Shown here: positions 12,201 to 24,200 of the stretch, piece after piece | How positions within the stretch are numbered: the first letter of the stretch is position 1 | Layout of the letters: each line of letters begins with the position of its first letter | Source: Macrosoma leucophasiata | Lineage: Eukaryota > Arthropoda > Insecta > Lepidoptera > Hedylidae | DNA length: 64,000 nt | Assembly (NCBI GenBank): GCA_036365455.1 | Contig: JAWQUS010000008.1 | Span: 18,831,501-18,895,500 of the forward strand | Direction: 5' to 3' | The notes under the pieces: model-generated | What the model saw: the letters and a program-made list of their open reading frames with translations, nothing else | What the model was told of the DNA's origin: nothing | The model's database searches: none | Made by a program: the position numbers and the translations under genes

Positions 12201-15200
12201 TATGGGTTGCCATTATTATTATTATTATTACAACCACTTTTGTTTTCAAAAACCATAATTATGTTTTTTATTACAGATACGGTCTCTGAAATAATTACTG
12301 TTCCAGAGCCAGAGCCAGAGCCAGTTTCTAGTCTAGTGAATCAAACAATAGAAGAAACTGTAAGTAAGTAACTTAGATACACATTGATTATATCTTTATA
12401 TGTTCTTAGGTTTTCGCGAGCTACACTCATTGAAATAAAATTATTTTTACGGATTTATCACGCGTATATTAAACTAAAATGATTTTTAAAATCAACCCGA
12501 CGTTTCGGTCTCTTTTCAGCTTCCGTGGTCCCGGGCAGACTGAGGTGACATTTGTCTGACAGACGTTTGAAAAATTATATGTAGCTACCTCCATCGATTT
12601 TGGTAAACGCCTTGCATAGCGTTCAAGATTAACGCAAAAATTACTCATGGTATCTTGAGGTCTTGCAGACTGCTGCGGCTGGGATTTAATTTTGCTAAGT
12701 ATGGGATCCCATGATGTTGATAATCGCCATCCATCTTCTGTATTGAAATTTGGGTGTTTTTTTTTAATTTCAATAGGCTCGCATACCATTCGTGGAATGG
12801 GTATAGCGAGTATTTGAACTTAATCAAACTAGATGTAATGGTTCAGCTTATCCGCTATGTGTTCAAAGACTGCAGACCTCCCTGTTCTCCGGTGACGCGG
12901 GTACAGCACTCTTCGTTTGACCAATATATGAGGGTCCACAATCACAATCTAATTTATAAATGCCAGAATTTTGTAATGGAATATTACTTTTTATGGGTCT
13001 TAAATACTGATGAATCTTTTTATATGGTTTGAAAACTGTTTTAAATGGAATTCTTTTTTAAAATGTTGCTGATTTTATCTGTGACACCCTTAACGTAAGG
13101 TAGTATAGCTGGTTGTCGTTTTACTGTAGGTGGTTTCACGCGGCCTCTGTGACGGACAGGTGGTACACGGAGCTTGTTGTTATATAGCACCTGGCGTAGG
13201 TGCTTCAGCTCCCCCTGAAGATAGTGGTCGTCACAGATGCCTCGTGTTCTCTGAAATAGAGATGAGCTAACGGCAGATAAATGAGCCGGGTGATGGTGTG
13301 ATTCACCATTAAGGTACCTATCAGTATGGGTAGTCTTCCTAAACACAGTGTGACTGAGTGTGTTATTGGTGTTTCTAATTAATAAAGTATCTAAAAAGGC
13401 TAATTTATTGTCCTGTTCCAATTCCATAGTGAATTTGATTTTATGGTGTATTGAATTGAGATGTGAAAGAAAAACAGAAACATTGTTGCTATCCAATATG
13501 GTGAACGTGTCATCTACATGTCGTGTGTAAATGCGAGGTGTTATGGTTGTAGTGCTCAGGGCTCTCTCCTCGTAATGAATTCATTTGCTGAAAGTTGTAG
13601 ATGTTTGACTTCAGCAATGAAACTGTAAGAGTCTTCTTTGACATACGCTCTAGTGTGTCCCCGCAGTGGTGAAAGTATCTGTGCCACATGTTTTGCCAAT
13701 TTGTATGTTGGGGTATCATAATAATATTTGTCTAACTATGGGACGAAGCGGAGCGCCAGTCTTATGTATTTTAGGGAGCCCATACAGTTTGGGTGGCTTT
13801 GGACAAGCAGGGAAAAGTTTTGGTACGTCAAGATCCAATGAATATGAATATTTATGAAGTAAATCGGTAGTCTTTTTTTTTAAATCATTTTAGTTTAATA
13901 TACGCGAGATAAATCCGTAAAAATAGTTTTATTTCAATGATTATATCTTGCTTAAAAATCTTTGTTTATAATATTCAGTTTATTCATTTATTTCATATAA
14001 TTAGGCTCCTGGAGAGCACTTTTACATCGTCATTTTTTTAAAACCACCACATCCCTAACATTTTATTTTGAGAGACTTATCCAACGATATCCCACACATA
14101 AAGAAAACGAAAAAAATATTTTTTACTGCGGTTTACTATATATAGGACAGTATACTCGCTCCAGAGTCGATATACTAGTCACTTTTGTTTTCAAAAACCA
14201 TAATTATAATGTTTTTTTTTCAGATACGGTGTCTGAAATAATTACAGTGCCAGATCCAGAGCCAGTTCCTAGCCTAGTGAATCAAAAAATAGAAGAAACT
14301 GAAAGTGAGTAACATTTACTAGCTGATCTAGACGATGAGAATACCTTGGCCATTGCCGCGATGAATAAATTCTTACAAAATACAACACAAATTGAATCAA
14401 CGGGCAACCCGTTCTTTTGATTAGTTGTTTGAAACCCAAAACAAAGCGAAGTTGTGGTGGTAAAGGGTTTATGAAGGAGTATTTTATAGGGAAATTTATT
14501 TGCTTAATTTTGAGTTAAAATTATTCAAACGTGTCAACCGAATACGTAAAGAATTTGCGCAGGATTAATATTACACACAATATCTTTATAAATTGTATAG
14601 CCTATGTGATATTCTGTAGTTTTTACGTGAAAGAATAACGAACATCCACCCATACATACATATTTACAATTAAGATCGCGCTCAGTCCGTAATCAGTTAC
14701 CATTATAACCTGTAAGAAGGTTAATTAACTTACCCAAATTCAAACGAAAGTAATAATATCATTAGCAGTTTAATGCTTGTAATGCTTATTAACAGAACGT
14801 AAGGGGTTTCCCAACACCAGCGATAAAATAAACTTTCAAAGATAAGCGGCATCAATCCACGCGGATCTCATTACGACCCGCGAATTGTTATTCTGGTCAT
14901 CACTAAACCAAGACTAGCGCTATAGTTGTACCCCCTAAGAACTCACGGAGCGTTTTTGTCCTGTGCCCGCCGCGGTGGTGGAACTGCGGTTTTATATTTA
15001 TAATCTCACGAGACCGGTTATTTGCACGGTTACGCGGCCGTCGCGTTTGAGATCATCGCACGCATACGTGGTGGGCATTGAACGCAAGATGGGCGGTTAA
15101 CGATCAGTTGACTGCCAGTTCTGAGTCGCTCGCCAACTGAGTGCCTAGTACGGGATTTTATTTAATTTCCATACAAATCTGCGTTTACTCTTACGCGATA

Positions 15201-18200
15201 ATTCGGAAATCTCGCACTAGGCACTCTGGTCAAAAAGCGCGCGGGCGAAACCCGCCGAGACTGCGGGTGACCGCGGCCAGTGCGATTCTACTAGGTGCCC
15301 GGCGGTTGCAACGATCGACGTGTAAAACGCGTCGTAAGATGTGCTTTAATTATTTACATATTAAATATCTGCATTCTACAGAAGCTACGGGCCTTCAACC
15401 GCGTCGGACGCGGATGTAAATCGCTTTGTGAATTCTTAGCCTAATTCGTATGTCTGGTCTCACCTACCCTATCCAGTAACACTCTAAACCGAAGTTCAGA
15501 AAAGAGGGTTTTCTTAGGCTAAGAGCCATTTATACCCGTCTCTTGTCCTTTGTTGAAGACGATAAGGCGATATCTCGAGATTGGGCCTCTCATATACTTT
15601 AATAGAGATTCCATTACCCGATGCAAACGCGTGCTACTTCTACCACATAATGTTTTTTATTTTTACCTGAAATAGAAACAAGGTAGCGCTAAACAGTGCT
15701 ACTCAGTGACAGATAGATGAGGAGACGTGACGAATTAAATTCAACTATCTTTTTCATCTAGGTTGCTTATTATAATTATGTCATTATAATAATTAAGTTC
15801 ATATTTTTATATGCGGTTTTATTTTCAGATGTAGCCCCAGAGCCGGATCCTAGTCCACTCGAAACATTTCCGATACAATATGATGAAGGTAAGGAAAATT
15901 TATTGTGTAAATAAGTAAATTATTACTTAGATCAATCGACATTTTCTCAATAGTATTTGTAATGTTGTGTATGTATCTTCACGCCATGACCTTTGCGGGG
16001 TGGGCAGAGAGTGTTGGGCGCCAGATATGCCGATCCTGACCCACCTTCATTGCTTCTTCTACATTCATACATGCGTGCCGATTCCTAAGACTCTTGACCA
16101 CACCCTCAGGGTGAGATTCACAGGCCGCACCTCAGACAGTAGTACTTAGTAGTAACTTTTATCTATATATTTATTAGGTAATATTATGAAATACAGTAGT
16201 CATTTGCAAAAATACATCATAGAAAGTAAACTTAAATTACCTCGTTGAAAATTACTTGTTACTCTTCTTTTCATTGTTTTTTTTATGTAATGGAAGTAGT
16301 AAACAAGCATGCAGTTCATATTGATGTTAAGTGATGACTGCAGCCTATAGACACCCACACAAAGACCAAGGTCAAAATGCAGATGCGTTACCACTCCTGA
16401 GGCCTAAGGTGTTACGCCTCTGTGCCAGAAATTATAGGGCCGTACATTACCATCTGACCGGAACACGATAGTGCTGAACATTACCATTTATCGGCAAGTA
16501 TATTAGGTAATGCGGTGGTACCTGCGCTCGCGAGCTCCGTCACTGGATGTCTACCACCAGTAAAAATAATTTACTCATTCGTAGTCGCAGGAAGACATAG
16601 TGGGATCGGGAACACGTTCAATTGTCTGCTTTGCATGTTATTTACATTATAAGTAAGGATCCCACTGGAGAATCATTTCGTTCATCCAGATTGTATACTA
16701 CTATTGTTTTAGATATTTTTTATGCATATTTATAATCTAGAGAATATATATCTACTGTTGCCTATCAAAATATGGCCGCATATATTTTTTTGTATTTCGT
16801 TTTAAGGGTTTTTTTTTTACATCTTTTTTCAATAAAATATCGTTCGCTTCACGGCTATATGTATAAACTCTGTGAAAAATCACAGACTAGCCGTTGCGCA
16901 CTTGGCCGCCCCTACATATTTACGTTCCGCCTTGATGCCTTTTTACGTTCAAAACGTTGTTTGTTGTTTATATATCAAATAAAAGCTATTTGTTTCTCAT
17001 TATTATGATAAAAGAAGCCAAATTAAATGGGCAGTCTGCGAGCGTGGGAATTTATTTTTGAACACACATATAGAATTTTTCTACTCACACAATTAGATCA
17101 CGCAGTATTGTATACCAACGCTAGGAAGTGACAAGAACTGACATAAGTCTTAGTCTCTTATAAAACTGCAAAATCATCTTTTAAAATACGTGACATGATT
17201 CTAGGATTCTTCATCTCCCGAGGTAAAATATTTTATTTTATTTTAATTTATTTTTTACAATTTTGGGGTAACTAACAGCTAGTTACCAAGATAAATAAAC
17301 ATATAGATATTTGTTACCGAGAGTTACAGATATGTACCACATATAACTTTAGAAGTAGGTACACGAAACGGTTACAGTAGACAACGGTTATTCATAATTT
17401 TACAATAGTAGAATAATGATGTAAAAAATATAAAATTAATTGCAAAAACAGCAACAAACGCACAACACACGGCTATAAGGGGAAGAAAATTCAGATGGTA
17501 CGGTTGGAGACACCGTCCGTATTTGGTTCCTTTTGCACTTTCAGACACATGATCAAATCTTACTAATGCGAGCATGAAAGGATCATCATCGTTTTCATTA
17601 TTTTCAATTGCATTTGTATTGAACTCCGTGTCGGAAATGGAGCCGGTTTCGCGCATTTTAGGTTACATGAAAAACGTAAATTAGGTACATACTTAATTTT
17701 CATTTTTTCTTGATTGTCATGTAGTCGTCAGAGTCAGACTTGGCGATCCGACACTCGCGCGATTTCCTTGAGCACTGATTGATTTTGACACGAGTCCTGA
17801 CGGCCGTTCTCTTTTTTACAAAATGATATCGTCTAGCGACTTCTGCATAGAAAAATGTATTGGCAGCAGGATGCGTAAAAATATATAATATATTTAGACA
17901 AACTTATCTGTTTCTTTTTTCCGATTACAAAAAAAAACCAATAGTGATTGTAATGTTTATACTTTTGTCTCACGATTAAGCAAAAATATTTTTAAAATAT
18001 AATTTGGAAATAGTATAAATAAATATTTCCAATAGAAACGGTCGATTTAGATGTTTTTGTATTGATTATAATGTTTATGATTTTTTTTTTAGCGTTGCTT
18101 AGTGTAGTGGATTTTATAATATTTTGAAAATCGTAAGGCCCTATCTCGCTTTTTCCAGGGACGGGCCTTTTAAATCGGCCGCAAATAAAAGTTACTGGGA

Positions 18201-21200
18201 TTTAAAGATAAAATAATTTAATCAAAAATACTAGCGGCCATATTTTAATAGGCAACCTAGTAGATTATAGATTCTCTAGATCAGAGGTTCCCAAACTATT
18301 TTTTCTTGTAGACCCTTTACAATTTTTTCTGGTTCCTGTGGACCCCCGTCCTTGCTACATTTATATCACATTCCCATATTTCCAATTTTACGCCTTAATA
18401 TTTACGCCTACGTAGACCCCCATCGAGTCTCCCATGGACCACCTTGGGAATCACAGGTATGATGTAAGTAAATTTGTACTATCAGTGTATGTGTTGAGAT
18501 CCATTATCGTGGACCCCCATTTTAAGTTCATGGACCCCCAATTTTTTTTTTCGCTGAAGCCAACCTCTTTTTCTTGTCATAGACCCCCAGGGGTCGATAT
18601 AGACCACTTTGGGAATCACTGCTCTAGATCATAAAATTAAATATACCTATTAATTAGGTAAGCAACATATCTGGGTGAACGAAACAATTCTGCAGTGGGA
18701 TCCTAACCTATTATAAGTTTTTTGTATTAAAAATAATCTGCACACAGCTTAAAGAAACCAGTAACATTACCTGCATATTATTTACTTTATCACATCGGTC
18801 GGTACCGATGCATGTCACGTCTTCCTTGCTTCGTCTGTTTTCATCATAGGGGGTATTCAACCAGTTGAAACTACTAGTTGTTCTGTTTATATGATTGAGA
18901 TCTCAGCCATTTATTAATTTCTGTCTGGAATTAAGGAACGTGCTCTTGAACGGACCAAGGTGTCTACGAATCGAATTAAGGGTGGAGATGTGACCATAAC
19001 GAGGAAGGCGTGAGGCAAATACAGTGCGAATATTACGCAGCCCTACGTCTCGTGTTTTTGTTTTCACAGTCGCCAAGGTCAATCAGCAACTGATTTAATT
19101 CTGTTGTGGTGGCTTGTCTGATGCTAAAGTAATAAAATTAGCTGCGTCTGCGAATTGTGATGTGAATAAGTATAGAAATGTAGTAGTGTTTACGTCGTCA
19201 TTAATAAAATAGTTGCAAAGTGAAAACGAAATAAAAAATTTGGCTGCTATATATACTAACCCCTTTATTCATAAACGTATTTTAGCTAAAGTGTTGCTAA
19301 TCTCTCCTTTGTCTATTTCTATCCTGCACATTTGATAATGCAACTGATAAGGACAAAGCATTCTATAGCTAAAACGTATCTAATCTACGTTTATGAATAA
19401 GGGGGTAAAAAATTATTTTAGTATATTATATACTAAAATACATTTTAAACACGTCTCAGCTCTGTTGCTTACATTATATTTACCTCAATATCATTTAAGA
19501 TTATATACAGGGCGGACAAGACAATTATTAAAACTGACAGTATCCAAATTGAATATTATCTCATAGCTTATTCTGAAACATTTTTGTTTATTGTAATATG
19601 ATTTTAACATGTACAGAACTGTGTTATGATGCTGTAATCATTTGAATACGATAAATTATATTTCTTTTACGTTACACAGTTGTATTAGCTAGAATATGCA
19701 GTATTATTAGTTTTTTTCCGCCTTGTGTATGATTTATACTAACCATATTCTTAATTTAGCGCATGCTTCGACTCTTGGGATGGGTCAGCAAAATGTAATA
19801 CTCCAAGGCACTTCTTGGGGTGAGTATTTATGTTTTGTTTCGAGTATTAAACATGATTATGTACTCGTACAGATAATGGTAGACTAATAATTACAAAATG
19901 GTTGTAAATAATCATTGCAATCATCTGAATAAAGTGTCCACGTACATTATCTCGAGCCTTTGTTTACAATAGAAGATACATTTAGAAGGGGCCTGAGTTT
20001 TCTTTACTATCGTTCAAACTGAAAATCGTAAATGTAAAGGCACGTCGCTGTCTATCATTAATCAAACAATCGATTTTACTGTTAATAATTCTCATATTTC
20101 TCATACATGTAATGAAAATACTATCATTGCGAAATTGAGCCTAAAAGACGTTAAGATTTGACAGATAACTCTCTTGTGTGGCCGGACTATTATAAAACCG
20201 AAAGCATGGCGTTACCGTTCACAGCGTTGTACATTGTTCTTCCAGTGCGGTGTGCTTTAAATGATATTGAACAAAAGCGGAATTGTATTTAAAACTGGAA
20301 CAAATTACTGTGAAAGTGTGTAATAAAAGATTACAATTTCTATTACTTATTATTTATCGTATTAACTTGAATAAAATGTCAATACGTTGTTGTGTTACGT
20401 TGTGTTACGTTGCAACGTATAGTAGACATTTAAATATAATGAACAGATTTTAATGTTTAACTCGTTAACCTGCAGTTGGACCGATATCGGTTCACGAACA
20501 ATTAGAAATCAATTGTCATATTTTTCTCGCGAGTTTACAGATTAATCTGTAGGGACGTTAGTATTAGTGGTAGCTAGTACTAAGCAAACAGGTTTAAAAA
20601 TTATTTGGATTGTATATGTTTCAGAATTACCTGCGCAAATCCATAACAATATGATTTCATCCATACATGATACAGTCCCAGTAGCTACAAACTCTTCATA
20701 TGGTAAGTATCATTTCACTCTAGGTGACCTGGCAAACGTCTTTCTGCCATACCATAAATGTTGAAGCCGCATAAAAATAGAACAGGCGGTGCCCGCGTTT
20801 GTGTGAGCAACGCGTTTGAATGAAATTAATTATCATACGCGCTTTTCCTTGTGAATACTTCCAAGATATTAATTTTAATTATACATATAGTGTGCTTGAA
20901 ATGCTTAGCGTGGGTCAAGATATTTGTTAAAGTTATTGTAACATTTAATATCCTTCTCTAACTTTTACAGATTTCTTTAAGTTAGAGAAGAGAAATATCT
21001 CGGTGCTACCCAGGCTTAAAGTAACAAAAGTATTTAATTTGATGAGGATTAATGCTCTATTTTTTTTTGTTACACTTATCACACTTAATAGGCGTGTTAT
21101 CTTATTTCGTAACGAGGGTAGTAAGAAATTAAAATTCGGAGCGTACAACCGCTTCGCGCAATAATTAGAGAGAGAGTTATATTGTGGCGTTGCTGTTGTA

Positions 21201-24200
21201 AATCTTAAGCAAATTTTTTTTTTGTTTTAGAGCAATACAATCAAGCCATGACAGCACCGACGAATCTCCAGATGCAAACAACTTCGTGGGGTATGTATTA
21301 TTTAATGCCCTTAATTTTAATTTTTAACCCTTATGGCATCTGCTTCATTATTTGTGTGTTCATCGTGTGTTTATTTTTTAGTGCCCGGTCCGGTACCTGT
21401 TACTATGCCTCCATTGCACGGTTATAACACATACACTGTTCCACCACAGCCAAACCAAATGGGTAAGTTTTATTGTTTTGTAATTTCATCGCATTAATTG
21501 ATTTACAGTTAATTTCATCAACGATACAAATTCCGAGTTTACAAGTATATCGTCATCGTATTGGCGTAGAGGGAGAAATAAATAAGTATGTTTTTTTATG
21601 TTATATACACGAGTTTAGGTTCAGCTCAGTTTAGAACTTTTCTGATTTCCAGTAGCAATCAATATAATTATTGATGTGAAATATTCATATTAATTATATT
21701 GACAATGTGTTAGCTTAAACAGGATACTTGGTTTCGGCTTTGTAAAGCTTTATCTTTACCGTACTAAACACTCACAGCCCAGTATTAATACGGAGCTGCT
21801 TCAACCCTTCTAAACAGAGTTGCATGCAAAAAAAAATATGTTCTACAATTTTTATAATAGATGTTAACATCATTGGAGCAATAGAAACTGAGATAATCGC
21901 GAAAAAACTTATTTTTGACCCTTGACCTCGTATAACTTCCGGATAAATGGAAATGAGTTGTGAAACGTTAGAGACCTTAAATAAGGTATCACAGTTTTAT
22001 ATTTACATTGTAATGTATATTTTCAGTGCACATACCTACACTAATACATATCGCACAAGGATTCAATCCATATGGAGTAACTGTTCATGGAAATCCCCCT
22101 GGTAAGTATAATTAGGAAAGTCTGACGTCCAGCAGTGGACAGTGGACAGTTTTAGGTTGATAAGTAGTATAATTATCAATATGTCATGTTATTAATATTA
22201 TTAAAAATGATGTCAACTTTATAAATATTTAAATATTCACATCGTTCCGTCGCGTATGGTCAAATTAGCAATAGGTCAATTTCATGAGAATCGCAATCCG
22301 TTTAAATAGCAAATTTTAAAGGTTCTTATTGTCAAAAGGAGACACAATTCGAATTTAAAATAATTGATCGAGTGCGATCTAGACTGTTTGCTGATTTTAC
22401 CGTTTGCGATTTCAAAATCATGTGTAATTGACAATTCGCGATATGGACCAATCGCTATTTTGACAGTTTGAGATATTGACCAATCACTATTTTGACCCAT
22501 TGCGGTTTAGTCGGTTTTTGTCACTTGACCGATTGCGGATTTGACCATTCGCGACAAAACCATTTTTTTTTTAATGTAATAAAAGTGGCAAACACGCATG
22601 CAGTTCACATTGGTGTTAAGTGACGACTGCAGCCTATAGGGGTGTCTATAAACACACAAAGACCAAAGTCAAAGTGCATATGCGTTATCACTCCTGAGGC
22701 CTAAGGTGTTATGCCTCTGTGTCGGAAATTACATTACCACCTAACCGGAACACGATAATGCTGAACACTGCCATTTAGCGGCAAGTATATGTATAAAGTA
22801 ATGCGGTGATGCCTACGCCCGCAAGGTCCGTCACTGGAGCTCTACCACCAATAAAATATTCATTTTTTATACTAACACTATAGTATAATGAGTTTACCAG
22901 TGCTGCCTTAGGCGTGGGATGCATCGTGGTATTGATACTAGTTTCAATTGGTTGACTTGTTTAAGTATGACAGAATAAGAATCAATAATAATTAAAAACA
23001 GCTTAATAATCTATATATTTTTATTAATTACTTTTACACTCGTACATGGCAGGCATTTCAGTTTGAACTATTATTTGACCTAATGTACCAATGTGTTTTA
23101 CTATTAGAGTTATATTAATAAATGTTACTGACTAATTATTGTATAACTTTAGCGCATACTTCACAACCAATAATGGGCCAACAAAATTTAACACTTCAAG
23201 GAGCACAATGGGGTAAGTATTGTAAGCAAATTTTATTATGAGACTGTATTTTTAAATTAAGGAATTTCTTTCGCGTCACTAATACTGGTCTCCCAAATAT
23301 AAACGATATTAAGTTTAAAATATACGTCGATATAAATTAACTACTAAAAATTTCCAAGGTCATACTACCTATATAAAATGGGAAAAAATGTGTTAGCACA
23401 GCACAGCATATGAGATACGTTGAAGAACATAGAACGAGCGGACCAAGTTTTCTACTGAGAGCTCTGATCATTTTTTTTAAATTTAATAAAAGTGGCAAAC
23501 AAGCATGCAGTTCACATCGATGTTAAGTGATGACTGCAGCCTGTAGAGACCCACACAATGACCAGAGGTCAAAATGTAGATGCGTTGCCACTCCTGAGGC
23601 CTAAGATGTTATGCCTCTGTGCCGGAAATTACAGGGCCGTACATTCCCAGCTGATCGGAACACGTTAGTGCTGAACACTACCATTTAGCGGCAAGTATAT
23701 TAGGTAATGCGGTGGTGCCTACGCCCGCGAGCTTCGACACTGGAGCTCTACCACCAGTAAAAATAACACAGTCAGAATAACACCAACGTATGTGACATAA
23801 ACTCCCACCAGAACCTCATTATAAGCGCGGAGTAGATCGTACCAAAACAAAGTTATTTCATTGCTCTCTAATTTCCATTTTGAAGTTGGAAAGGAATATT
23901 AATTGCACGAACTGTTTTTTCCATTTTACAACACAGCACGAATTCTAACGTTTTTTCTATTATAAGACGAAAAGTTCTATGTATAAAAATATTGTAATTT
24001 GACACATAAGAGTCCAAAGTTTTTCAGGTCCCTTTTCTAATTTGACAATTATATATTTTTGCTTATATAATATGTTTATAATTATTTCTAAACGAATTCT
24101 TTGTTTCAGTTCAAATTGCCGATCCAGTGTCGATTGCTAACGCGCCTGTGCAAAACACGCAATGGAGTGAGTATAATCAAATGGCAGTATTTTATAAGCA

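Larger units (their letters stand above)
16655..18709. mobile_element. TIR element (about 2.05 kb) with 9-bp flanking repeats, carrying the 94-codon ORF
   Basis: The left arm (16655-about 16778) and the reversed right arm (18709-about 18233) share GGATCCCACTG-x-AGAAT, TTTCGTTCA-x-CCAGAT, ATAATCTA and AAAATATGGCCGC. Both arms are directly bordered by ATTATAAGT (16646-16654 and 18710-18718), as for a 9-bp target duplication. The right arm is interrupted by a 340-bp hAT MITE. A lone arm-like copy occurs at 5409-5515. The superfamily is not clear. A 9-bp duplication with long arms would suit a Mutator-like element. Confidence 0.55.
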
